DNA of 64,000 nucleotides, from contig JARFXR010000003.1 of assembly GCA_029194535.1 (NCBI GenBank), positions 208,880 through 272,879 of the forward strand. The letters run 5' to 3'. The notes below the pieces were generated by a model, which made no database searches, was not told the origin of the DNA, and saw only the letters and a program-made list of their open reading frames with translations. The translations under genes and the position numbers were made by a program. Shown in pieces: positions 1-11,300 of this stretch; positions within the stretch are counted from its first letter, which is position 1, and each line of letters begins with the position of its first letter. This DNA comes from Nitrospira sp. (lineage in GTDB: Bacteria; Nitrospirota; Nitrospiria; Nitrospirales; Nitrospiraceae).

Positions 1-3000
1 GTGGCCGGATCGACGCACATGAGCGATTGCAGCTTGGCGATCAGTTTCGGTCCGAGAGAGGGACGATCACGCAATTCGAACAGCTGGGCCAATCGCCGCC
101 ATGCGCCGTAACGAACGTCCGCATCTCCCGGCGCACTTGGGAGCGCATCGAGCGAAAGAACGTCGAAGGCCAGAGGTTGTAGATCGGCGGACGGCAGCCA
201 TTGCACTTCATCCGGGCGCATCTTGAACGTGCGATAGACGAACGCCGCTTTATGAAGCTTGCACAGCGCGCGAGCCTGCCGCGGAAACGCGCTCGGGGTC
301 AGGGTCACCCGCGCATCGCCGTTCGCGAATTCGTGGTCGAGCAACGCACCCAGCGTCAAGTCGCGGTCCAGTCCGGTCGACAGCAAACGCTCGACGAGCG
401 CTCGATCAAGCTCGACGGCCTGCGCCAGGCTTTCCGCCGCCGCCTTGCGACACAGGTACGGCAACAGCCGTTGCAGGACCCGATCGACCCGTGTCGCCGG
501 CGTCTGGTCCACCGCAAACAGCGCGCGGATATCGTTCTCCGCGGGGAAGAAACGATTCAACGCAACCGCCTCCGCATACTGATCCGACTTCAATTTGAGG
601 GCAGCAGCGACCGGCGCGGACAGAACCGCGGCGAGCCCCGCTTGCTGAGCGTCGCTCATCCATCCGACGAAGCTGACTTGCTTCGAGCCCTTGTCGACAT
701 AGCACCGGCGCGACAAGTCCTTCGGGATGACCGGGGGTGACTGCTGGACATAGGCGACCCTGAACACCGGGAGCTCGAATGATTGCAGGCGGCGTGCGAG
801 AGCCGGCAGAGCGACCAAGAAGGCGTCGATCTTTGTGCGCAGCATGGTGATGGCGGCCCTGGCCGACGGCGAGGCGACGTTCGCCAGATCCAATGTGCTC
901 CATTGATTGGCGTTGAGCGCGGGGGATCCGCTCAGTCTGCCGTCGGCCCTGCGATAGACGACGAGAGCGGCGAGCGCCGGTGGAACGGCGACTGCCGGAT
1001 TGCCCGGCACCGTCACTGTGAGCCGGCCATCCGATGCGAACAGGTCGACGGCCTCCTTGACCAGCTCGTCATACCAGCCCAAGCCCGCGAGCGCCTTGGC
1101 GAGATGGTCTTCCGGCCGATCGGCGCCGCCGGTGACGTCAAGGCGCACGACCTGCAGCGCCTCTCGAAGATTCATCAACGTGCCCGACAGCCACTCGATG
1201 GGAAGCAGCGGATTCGGCTCGTCACCGAGCGCATACTGCAGCAGGTATTGCAGTGCTTCGACCGAGAAACCGCTCTTCGCAATCGCCTGCGCCTGCTCGA
1301 CGAAGGTGATCGCCTGGGCGGGACTGGAGAATGGATCGATCGCGATCACGCGTTTCAAGCGAATGAAGTCGACGATCGAGAGGCGCAAGGCTTTGGCCAT
1401 GGAAACGTGGCGAAACAGCGCGGAGAGATTCTTGAGCTTCAAGGTGGGCGGATCATCCAACTCCTGCAGCGCCAGCAGGTGCGCGAGGAGGGCGTCGAAA
1501 TCGGGCCGCGTGATGCCCAGGGCGGCGGCCACGGCAGCCGCTTTGTTCGCGAGCGCCGGAGCTGTCCCTGGCGTCGGATAGACAATTTCGGATCGTTGAT
1601 CGTTCAGGGCAAAGTCATGGTCCGGCGGATTGGCGACCGCGGGATTGAGAAATACGCGTTCGTACAAGCTCTTGACCGAACGCCGTGGCGCCGCCGTGTA
1701 GTCGTCGTAACTCTCCGTCAACGAACCCCACCAGGCCGCAAGATCCGAAACGGACAGACCGAGCAACTCGTGCAGCCGTCTCAGATTCGACAGGCGCAGG
1801 AGCGCAGCCTCATTCAGGCTCGTCCGATCGACCGTCGTGGCGGCGATCGCCAGATCAAGTTCGAAGGGGGATCCGCCGACCTTTCTCCAGAGACGCACGA
1901 ACCGGTGGATGCGATCGAGTTGCGCAGCGTTCAATCCCGGGAGCTTCATGCCGCTGGGGTTGCACTCTGCGCCGATCGGCGTCAGCACCGGCGCAACGGC
2001 CCGAACGAATCGCGTCTGCAGCACATTGAGCAATTCGCGGTAGCTCAGACCGGATTGTTGCAACAGGATGGACACGTTGAAGCCCAACACGTCGGTCCAC
2101 AATCCGGATGCAATGTAGTGTTCGTCGTTACGATCCACGACCCGATTCCCGCTCTCCTGTAAGCCCCAGTACTCCCATTGAGGACGCGGGTTCGTCGCGG
2201 TGACGATGCTCGCCTCCGCCGGCGAGAGACCGAGCACCTCGCGCGCAATGGCTTGATCGGCCCACCGAGTCTCGGGCTTGCACCGCTCCATCAGCCCACG
2301 ACGAGAGACGCCGCCCCGCTCGAGGAATGCCCTCACCTCTTCGAGCCAAAGATTGAAAGGCAAGGTCCACGGATAGACTGAGGCATCCAGCCTGTTGTAG
2401 GCCTCCGGATTTCGGTTTTCCGGAGTCGCCAGCGCATCCTCGCGCGCGTCGGACGTCTGATACGTCAGTGAAGCGATACTGAGCCGCTCGGGAACATACT
2501 GCAGCGTGACCTCCTCTGTGACCGAAATCTCCCAGTCGGCTCCGGCAGGAGCGATCCGGTACGGCAAGCCGTCCGGCAGCATGCTGCGCAGCGGTTCGAC
2601 GATCTGTCCGTTCCGCAACCCAAAAAACACCATCTGCGCCATAGCGGTGGGATACTGACCCGCGTCGAGTTGTTGGCCCCCGTCCGCCGACTTTAGGATG
2701 ACCACGCTCACCGGTGCGGCCATCGTAAAGGCGACCCGAACGGCCCTGGTATACGTGACGGTCCATCTGACGCCGGCTTGCACCGGCGTGACCGTCGGAG
2801 CGCCTTTGAGGGGAAGATTCCCGTTACGCGGGCTGTCTCCCGGCGGCATCAGCCAGTCAACGTTCGGCAACCGGCCTTGGTCCAGTTGACGGCGCGCCGC
2901 CTCGTACTCCGTCACGCTCAGGACCTTGGGAAGTCTGCGGAGACCCGACAGGGTCAGCGATCGCGGAAAGTGACGCAGCGTCCAATGCCGCGCCCCGTCG

Positions 3001-5204
3001 GTGATCATCCAGTCCGTAAACGTCCCGATCAGCAACTGCCTGGCGGACCGCTCGATGTGAAGCGGTTCACCGACCGAGATCGCGCTGCGCTCCAGCACGG
3101 CCCGCAGCGCCGTCGTCACGCGAACCGGCACCGGATTCAAGCCCAGATCGGCTTGCGGATCGAATCCGTAGGGGGCGGGAATCTCGATCGGCAAGCCGAT
3201 CGCATTTTCCAGCACTTCGAGCACGAGATCGATGTAGGGGACCTCCTGCTTCGTGTTCCGGCATGTGAGCTCGATATCCGCGATATCGGGCCGTCGCGCC
3301 AACAGCGTCGACAATGCGGGCGTGACCACGCGCGTCGCGCCGCTCGGCGGATCGAGGAAACGGAGCAGATCGACCAGATAGGCGGCGGGACTCAACACCG
3401 ATTGGCAGTGCTCGCATTCACAGGTCGTCAGATTACCGAAGAGGCGGCGGATATTCGGATAGTTCGATGTGTCCGGAGAGTCGGCTTCGTGCTCGCCGGC
3501 CGACTTGAAACCCGACAGGTAATTCTTATCGGCATAGGCCATGGCGATGAGCGCGACGGCCGTATCATGCACGTGCTGCGCTTCGGCATAGATGGCGCCG
3601 GCGCGTTCCGCCGGCAGGTCGGGCCCGACGGATTCTTGAAAGGCTTTTGGACCGAGTTGAACGATGTGCAGCGCCGTGGTGAGCCCTTTGTCGAGCAACA
3701 ACCCCGCCTCACGCCATCCTCCGGTCAACTTCTGGGCTCGCTGGATCTTCTGCAAGCTGGTCACGAGCCGCTCTTTGTCGTTGACACCCTCGAGACGATC
3801 GACGACCGCGCGCGCATTGTGCGCCTGCAATTCCAATTCAGGATTCGACGCCAGCATCGCCGCCGCCTCCTTCAGCGCGGCATCGTGCAGTTCCACATGA
3901 CCTGAGTGGATGCGCGCGGCGAGGACCGCCGTCGGATGTTGCGCTTCAACGGCTCGCTCGAGGCCTTCGGCATAAAGTTCAGGACTGGTTCCACGCGGAC
4001 CGTCGGACCGGTGCTTTACGGCAAACTCCAGCCAACGGACCGGCGTCACCGATGCGAGAAACCGCAGGGACGGATCGCCGGCCTCCCCGCGCAATGTCTG
4101 TAGTTCCCGTACCAACGTCCGGTTTCCACCGGTCAATCCGCCAAGCGCCCGCGTCACTTGGACGGACGCGATCTCACCGGCGCTGAACCCCGCATCGCGA
4201 AGTCGCGCGGCAAAGCCCGTCTCGGTGACGCCGGTATCGAGGAGAGCTCCTGCGACGAGGCGCTCTTTCTTCGTCGATAACCGTCCCGGCATCGTGGCCA
4301 ACAGATCGCCCAGCGACGCGGTGTGCCCGTCGGCTGCCGGCTGCAGTGCCATGTCTATCTTTTGCGCTTCGATACGAGCCGACAGCTTGTCCAACCACCC
4401 TGCAAGGTGCTGCGGGACGATGTTCCGTTCGATGGCGGCAGTGAACGCGGCAATCAGGTCATCGGCGTTGCTCGACCAGAGTGCCTTCGGTTCAGTCGGG
4501 ATACCCTGTCGAAACCAGCCGTAGTAGAGTTCTGCAGGAACGGTCCGATTGTCTGCCGGCTTGTCTGACCGCTCTTTGGGTGTCGTGGTCGTCTTGTCGC
4601 GTCGAACGACTGCGGCAGATTGATGGGCCTTGACGAAGAGCGCGATCTGCTCGGAAGGAACGCCCATCTCTTGAGTCAGGAACTGGATGTCGCTGTCGGT
4701 AAGTTCGGTGATCGGCAGGTCCTGCCCTTGTTCGCCCTGCCCCACGAGGAGCGGACGTATGGCATTCAGCACGCGCTCGTACTCGGATTCCTGCTTCTCG
4801 CCGCCGGCGATCACATGGTCGATTGTGGTCTCAGCAGGCGCGTTGAATAGGACGGATGAGCGGACCAGGTCCTGCTCGTCCGCGTTGACGACCACGGTGT
4901 AGAGATCCGCGCTTGCCTTATCGGCTCTGCAGAACGCCGTCCGGCGATAAGTAATCTGATAGCGTCCCTCCGCGTCAGTCCGGGTCTCACCAAGCTTCTG
5001 CCTCGTACGAAGGTCTTGGTCATAGGCACGCACCAGGACCCCCGCCACAGGGCGATCGTTCGCGTCGCGAACGCGGCCCGTGACCACAAAGGCGCCGGCT
5101 GTGGCGGACTCCGGTTTGGATTTTCTATGACTCGATCCTTTGGCGGGAGCCTTGCCGCGGGATTGTGCAAGACGAGTCGGCTTGGTTTCGGGTTTTCTGG
5201 ACAT
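1..5204 (-). CDS. Tc toxin subunit A (TcA-like), 3' end beyond window
   Basis: This is an open frame of about 1734 codons from ATG at 5204 that runs off the left edge, so the pore and receptor-binding C-terminus is not seen. The start has AGGTGA just upstream. Residues about 35-130 read as a transthyretin/carboxypeptidase-regulatory-like beta domain (GRVRDANDRPVAGVLVRAY). Near residues 590-615 is the VRP1/TcA hallmark, a CxCxxC cluster followed by QSVLSPAAYLVDLL. TcA proteins form the pentameric translocation pore of ABC toxin complexes and are typically over 2000 aa, so the length fits. It lies 144 bp downstream of the TcB-TcC fusion on the same strand, the likely partner. The B/C-before-A order is less usual. 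The family call is strong; the target organism is unknown. Confidence 0.9.
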   Translation of the reverse strand, partial: MSRKPETKPTRLAQSRGKAPAKGSSHRKSKPESATAGAFVVTGRVRDANDRPVAGVLVRAYDQDLRTRQKLGETRTDAEGRYQITYRRTAFCRADKASADLYTVVVNADEQDLVRSSVLFNAPAETTIDHVIAGGEKQESEYERVLNAIRPLLVGQGEQGQDLPITELTDSDIQFLTQEMGVPSEQIALFVKAHQSAAVVRRDKTTTTPKERSDKPADNRTVPAELYYGWFRQGIPTEPKALWSSNADDLIAAFTAAIERNIVPQHLAGWLDKLSARIEAQKIDMALQPAADGHTASLGDLLATMPGRLSTKKERLVAGALLDTGVTETGFAARLRDAGFSAGEIASVQVTRALGGLTGGNRTLVRELQTLRGEAGDPSLRFLASVTPVRWLEFAVKHRSDGPRGTSPELYAEGLERAVEAQHPTAVLAARIHSGHVELHDAALKEAAAMLASNPELELQAHNARAVVDRLEGVNDKERLVTSLQKIQRAQKLTGGWREAGLLLDKGLTTALHIVQLGPKAFQESVGPDLPAERAGAIYAEAQHVHDTAVALIAMAYADKNYLSGFKSAGEHEADSPDTSNYPNIRRLFGNLTTCECEHCQSVLSPAAYLVDLLRFLDPPSGATRVVTPALSTLLARRPDIADIELTCRNTKQEVPYIDLVLEVLENAIGLPIEIPAPYGFDPQADLGLNPVPVRVTTALRAVLERSAISVGEPLHIERSARQLLIGTFTDWMITDGARHWTLRHFPRSLTLSGLRRLPKVLSVTEYEAARRQLDQGRLPNVDWLMPPGDSPRNGNLPLKGAPTVTPVQAGVRWTVTYTRAVRVAFTMAAPVSVVILKSADGGQQLDAGQYPTAMAQMVFFGLRNGQIVEPLRSMLPDGLPYRIAPAGADWEISVTEEVTLQYVPERLSIASLTYQTSDAREDALATPENRNPEAYNRLDASVYPWTLPFNLWLEEVRAFLERGGVSRRGLMERCKPETRWADQAIAREVLGLSPAEASIVTATNPRPQWEYWGLQESGNRVVDRNDEHYIASGLWTDVLGFNVSILLQQSGLSYRELLNVLQTRFVRAVAPVLTPIGAECNPSGMKLPGLNAAQLDRIHRFVRLWRKVGGSPFELDLAIAATTVDRTSLNEAALLRLSNLRRLHELLGLSVSDLAAWWGSLTESYDDYTAAPRRSVKSLYERVFLNPAVANPPDHDFALNDQRSEIVYPTPGTAPALANKAAAVAAALGITRPDFDALLAHLLALQELDDPPTLKLKNLSALFRHVSMAKALRLSIVDFIRLKRVIAIDPFSSPAQAITFVEQAQAIAKSGFSVEALQYLLQYALGDEPNPLLPIEWLSGTLMNLREALQVVRLDVTGGADRPEDHLAKALAGLGWYDELVKEAVDLFASDGRLTVTVPGNPAVAVPPALAALVVYRRADGRLSGSPALNANQWSTLDLANVASPSARAAITMLRTKIDAFLVALPALARRLQSFELPVFRVAYVQQSPPVIPKDLSRRCYVDKGSKQVSFVGWMSDAQQAGLAAVLSAPVAAALKLKSDQYAEAVALNRFFPAENDIRALFAVDQTPATRVDRVLQRLLPYLCRKAAAESLAQAVELDRALVERLLSTGLDRDLTLGALLDHEFANGDARVTLTPSAFPRQARALCKLHKAAFVYRTFKMRPDEVQWLPSADLQPLAFDVLSLDALPSAPGDADVRYGAWRRLAQLFELRDRPSLGPKLIAKLQSLMCVDPA

Positions 5205-5348
5205 CGTTCACCTATATCCTTTTACAAGGCTCGCGTATACAGAACACTCCGCTCCGTTGAGCCGCTCGGTGCATGGTTTCACAAGTTGCGATGTTTCGTG
5301 GTGGTCTTATCGTCGTTCCGCATGCTCAGCGCCCTATCCCGCGCAAGG

Positions 5349-8300
5349 TCAATCATGCATTCGCTCGCCGATGAACCGCAGCGTGTCTCCCAGTTCCTCG
5401 ATCGTGTCGTTCACTTGTTGTATCGTGCGGGCCGCTTCCTGCTTGGCGAGCCCGTACGAGAGCTCGAAAGCGGCCTTCATGGTTGGCCACGTGGATCGCG
5501 CACCCTTCACGTCTTCGTATGAAATCTTCAGCTTCGACGCATCAGCCGATTCACTCGGATGATCGCGGGTCTTCAGCAGCTCTCCACCAAGATAGGCCCA
5601 AAACCGACCCCCTGGCGCCGAAGCCGGCTTGGAGTCTTGATCCATGGAATTTCTGGCATGCTTCTCATCCGGTTTAGGGTGCACACGAAACGACTGGCGC
5701 TTCCTCTCGTCGTACACGATCGCGGCATAGTTACCGAGCAAGATAATTCCCGGATCGTTCGTGGCCCCCTTCCCAAGAGTGGCAACATCGAACAGGGGAG
5801 TTCTGGGTGCGAAATCTCTCCAGGCTTGAATTCTGCCGGTCAGAAAGTGATCGACGTCTCTCAAAATCACGTTCTCAGTAAGATCATGACTCGTCCGATA
5901 GGGATAGACGACCATTTGCAGAGCCATCTTCAGCAGATCGTGCTCCGACACCTCGATTCCCTTCGCTTTGACCAATGCGGACGCGGCGTCGATCGCAGCA
6001 TTGACGATGGTGACGACGGCGCGATCGTGAGCCTCGTTTTCGATGTCGACGTCCATCGACTTTTCCCGCGCCGTGGTCGGCGTCGGCTCCTTCAGAAGAT
6101 TGTTCTTCACGGTCTCGTTGAACTTCTCGTACGCATCAATCCAATCAGGCGTTACATTCGGCAACGCACTGAATTGTTCCACGAGCTTATCCGAATCGAA
6201 TTCGGTCACTTCTTCCGTGCTGGCGAGACCGCTTGTATCCACGCGCCCTATGGGATTCGCCAATGCATACCCGATGAGATTTTCCCCGTCGATCAGACTG
6301 AAGGGATCGGCACTCACCCATCTCCCCAGCCACACGGCGTAATACCTCGCACCGTGATAGTTCAGCCCGCTCTCCTCGTCCCGCTCCATTCCGGTATACC
6401 GATACCGTTTAGCCGGCACTTCAAGCGCACCGTTCGTGGCCCGATACGCGCTCGTCCCGTAGGGGTGATACTCCTCGTAGGAAATGACCTCGCTCGCGTC
6501 GTTGAGTTCAAGGCACGCAGACCCGAGATGATTCCCATATTGGTAACGGTAGAGCGGGCCCTCCGGAATCCGCGGATGGTCGGTCCAGAGCACATCTTCC
6601 ACCAGCATGATCCGCCGAGACCCGTCCATGACGTGATGGGTCTCAATCTCCTCGACGACGTTGCCGGCCACATAACGCCGATACAGTTCGAATCCGCCGA
6701 AATCCATCCGCTCCCACTGCTTCGTTCCGGTCCGGCTCTCGATGACTTTCCGGCTCCGCTGCTTGCCGCTGTCATAGTTGTAGTAGGCTCGGCCGCCCCC
6801 GCCCAGATCCAGCTCACGTATCATGTCGCGATAGTCCCAGCGGATATATTGAGCCGGCGTCACATTGATCAGATTCTGCATGCTGCCGTGGGCATCGTAG
6901 GTATACGACACCGCCTGCGTTCTGTCGCCGCCTTCCCACGTTTGCCAGAGGCGGTTGCTCGCCGGCTGCGCCGGGTCCTCAAATGCATAGGCGTAGTCCC
7001 GCGTCCAACTGCCGAGGCCCGCTTCATGACGCAGGCGCTCGATGTTCCCGACGGCGTCATAGCGATAGATCTGCCGGTACACGCTCAATGCGTTAGGATC
7101 CCCAAGTTGAATCGGAAACGACAGGCCGACGGCACCCGGTTCGCTATCGGCCGGCACGCCGCGTAATGCGCCGTTCTGGCGAGCTGTGGCGGCGATCAAT
7201 CGATACAACGCGTCGTAGACGTACCGGCTCCTGGGATCGACCTGCTGGTTGGCGAAGAAGGCCGGCTCGTACGCGTCGTCCTCGACCTCCGTCAGGTTGC
7301 CCATCGGATCATAGGTATAGAACAGATTCTGCAGCACGCGGTCGTTCTTGAACTGCGACCGGCGGCTCGGGAACGTCGGGTCGTACGCCGGCCTCGTCGT
7401 GCGCAGCTGAGCCAGCCGGAACGTTTCAGGATCGTATTCATAGCGCGTGGTCGTTCCGTTCCCATACTCGATTCGCTCTCGTTGGCCTCTGGCGTTGTAG
7501 GTGACTCCCGCAATCACCGCCGTCCGTCGGCTTTGGGCAGGCTCTTGATAGCCATCCGCCGTCTTCAGCCCGCGAATGACGAGCTCTTCGCGTTGAAGCG
7601 TTCCGCGCTCGTGGTACGTCGGTTCATAGACGGCGACAGGGCCGCCGGTGCCCCGATGCCAGTTGTAGAGGCGAGTGATTCGATTCAGCGCGTCGTATTC
7701 GGTCTGCTGCACGAAGGATTGCGGATCCAAGACCGCCGTCGGACTGCCCGGTTGCCATCCGATGACCGGCTCGCGATACTTGCCGGCGAGCTGACGCGTG
7801 GCCGTCAGGACGTTTCCCTTGAAGTCATACGCCTCCGCCGTCTTGCGGCCGCTTTGGTCGAAATGCTCACGGAGCCGGCCCCGCACATTGTCCTGCTTCG
7901 CGTTCGCCGAGGTTTCTCCATACACGAACCGCTCAATCAGCTGGGGTGCGCCGCCGTTGATCGTCAGCCATCGTTCGGACGGGCGATGGAGCGCATCGTA
8001 TTTCGTCTGAAACACCCGGTTCTCCACGACGACGGTGCCGTCGGACTCACGGCGCCCGTTGAGATCCCAGGCGTAGAGGGGCTCACCCGCCGCGTCGTTC
8101 AGCGTCCATCGGTCGCCGGCATCCATGCTGTGCTGATGCAACAGATTTCCGGCCACGTCGTAGCAGGGCACGGCGTCGGCGGGCACCGTTTCATCCGGCT
8201 GCTCGCTCCACCGTGTCGGCTTCGGCGGCGTGATGTACTGCATCACGAGATGGCGATTCGCGTCTCTGATCCAGAGCGGCTTGCCTTCGGGGTCAAGTTT

Positions 8301-11300
8301 AGTGAAGGTCACGTACCGCTCGTCTCCACTCGGACCATTGTCGGGATACACATAGGTGTTATGGGAGACCGCCACCGCTTCACGTCCCACGCCGTCGAAC
8401 ATCACCTGCGCCGGCGTCAGGGCGTGAGCTTTCACGAGATCGGCGGCGCGCCGATCGCCCGCGCTGTTGAACTCGGCGAACCGCCGATGACCGGGATCCG
8501 TCCGGCGTTTGTACCAGTCGCTATGGGCATTTCCCGTTGGATCATAGGCCGTGTCGCAGGGATCGAAGCTCGTGACGTGCCAGGGCGAGAATTCGACGCG
8601 GCTGAAGGCGCCGTCCGGCAGCTCGGTGCGGATGAGGCGCCCCATTGCATCGTAATACATGATCGGTGTGACACCGATCTCAGCTTCAGCCTCGGTTTCG
8701 TCGAACCGATGCTCGTTCGTGCTGAAGTACGGTTCGTATCGCTTGACCGGTTTGCCCTTGTTGTTCAAGACGGTCTTGCCCGAAGCGATCCAGCGCAGGA
8801 CCGCGGAGCCCTCTGCCGGTTCTGCCTGCGATTTTTTGACCAACAACGCGCCCAGGCCGTCGGAATACTCGAACGCGACTTGCAGCCGACTTTCTTCATG
8901 CCGCCCGAGATGCGCGACGTGTCGTTCGCGCAAGATCGTCCCGGCAGCCGGCGGGTGAGCTGCGAAGACCGATTGCGTGCCTTGCCGTTCCTCTCCCAGA
9001 TGGTAGACATAGCGGGCAGTGGCGTTGCCGAGCAGCCGGCGCACCTCCGTGCTGTCAAAGGCACCCTGAAAGTAGTTGCTAATTTGATCGAGCGACGGAT
9101 TGAGCACCGCGGGGGTGATGCCGTCCAGGCTGTCTCCTTGATTTCCTTTTCCTTTCATCGCCATGACGGCGGGCAGACCGCGGATGTCGTAGCGCATCTC
9201 GGTCAGGTTGTCGTTCATATCTTTCAGGACCGACGGAGCGAGCACCCGATAGTCGAATGATTCGACGGCGGCGGTATTGCCCAACGCATCGGTGCTGGAC
9301 TTGATGAACAGGTCGTAGGTCTGATCGAACAGCAGCGTCGTCACGTGACCGAAGGGATCGACATAGCGCTCGGGCAAGTAGAAATGTTCGGCCGCATCGT
9401 TGGAGAACCGGGCCGTCCCTGATCTGATCCAATATTCCCCGTCGGTCGTTTCATTCGGGAAGCGAGCGCTGAGTGCTTGCCCGCTGATATAGCCGCCGAC
9501 TGCCGGATCATCGAGATCATGCCGAGCGGACTGCATAAGCGTGGCTCCGAAGACGGCATCGAGCAGGTCATCGGTCAACGCCAACTTGTAGTCCTCATAT
9601 TTCAACGCGAGGCTGTTGAGCTCGCCGAGGGGAAGAAAGGTCGTGAGGTTCCTCTCGAAAAACAACGTGCGGAGCCGCTCGACCAGCCGTTTCTGGATCG
9701 ATGTCCCATCCGCGACCTGGTGGTAGGGAATCTCCGCCACCTCGATGTCTCCGGGGACGGGGTCGACTTGATAGTGCCTGGGACTCAGCCGATAGTTCCG
9801 CAACTCGCCCAACGTGAAATAGCGACCGTTCAACGGAGTGATTCCCGTCAAGACGTAGCGGGACACCTCACAGGGAAGGCGGAGGCGATAGTCGTCCTGG
9901 CCCTGGGCATCCGACGTGTAGCATCTCTCGGTGTAGAGGAGGTGCGGTTCTTGTTGGACTGCGGCAATGAGGTCTTCGGTCCCGTTCGGCAGCGAGGCAT
10001 CCCGATGCCGGCCGAATCGAGGGTACACCGCCACGACGGTTTGCTGGACGTTGCCGAACTCGTCGATGCGCAGCTTCAACGTATGGGAGATACGAGGATC
10101 AGGTGTAACGCTGTCCGTCGTGAGATCCATTTCATAGTGATAGGTGATGGACTCGCTTTCGGTGACGAGAAAGACCGCATGCGGATTGCCCTGCCGAGGC
10201 TGTAACCGCCGGACATGGCAGTTGTGGTAGGCCGTGGAGAACAGTTTGACCGGTTCATGCGCTCCACCTACGAGCTTGTCCACGTCAAGCTCGTAGATTT
10301 CCCGCCGGAGCACCATGCCCTTGCAGGCTCGCAACGCCTCGCGCCACTCCTCTGCAGACAGATCTTGGGTGATCAAATCCGGCTCGGGCAACTTGTTCTC
10401 CTGAAAGCCGCCGAACACATTGGCTTCGCCGGGCCTGAGCGCCTCGAACCATCCCGGAAAATACTCGTCCTGAAAATGGGTGAGGATTGTCTTTCGATCA
10501 AGAAACGCTCCGGTATGAAACCAGGTCACGGTCTTGACCGGCGGCTGATAGAGATCCTTGGCATCCGTGATATAGGGGCTGTCGGTGTTGCCGTCGGCGA
10601 AGATGCCGTAGTCTTCGATATCGATCTGTTCGACGCGGCCGAATCCCCGAAACTCCCGCTCGATCCCGTCGAAGTAGCCATGGTGATAGCTGTAGGTGGA
10701 CGAGAACGTGGTCCTGCGCCACTTGTCTGTAATCGTGACTTTCTCCACGCAATGGACCGGAAAAGGAATTTTCGTGATCCATGGTCTGCCGGCAAGACGG
10801 TCTGCCACATAGAACTTGGTCGACGGCGCGTATTGAATGTGTGTCTCGGCTCCGAGATTGTTCGCCGTGCGGATCATGACGTGCGGCTTCCGACCGCCCA
10901 TGAGGTCCACATAGCGCATCGGCTGCCGCGCGTTTCCTGGAAGCGGCGACGACCAGACAAGACACGCCGTGCCGTTGCCGAGAAGATCCGCCGTCATGAT
11001 CCCCGCAAGATTGTCGATCGGAGGGAAGGCCTTCAGCGATCGGCGGACCGCCCATCCGTTGCCCGATTGGTTGAAATAGAGGTGTACGCCCTGCCCGCTC
11101 AGATACAGGATATCCGTCGTGCCGGATCCATCGATGTCGGCCAAGCGGATGCGCCGCGGATCGAAGAGATCCGGCGCCTCGAACCAGGGCGCCTGATCCA
11201 TCGTGACCTTGGCGCCAAAGCGCCCATACCCCAGATTCGGCCAATAGCAGATGTCTCCGTTCCGAATGCGCACGAGATCAATGAGCCCGTCCCCCGACAT

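Noticed and set aside
7482..9260. Long plus-strand frames (up to 592 codons) opposite the Tc B/C gene, and similar ones opposite TcA
   Set aside because: They are antisense shadows of a G+C-rich gene: no ribosome sites, Arg/His/Pro-rich composition and no motifs, whereas the minus strand is unmistakable SpvB/RHS.
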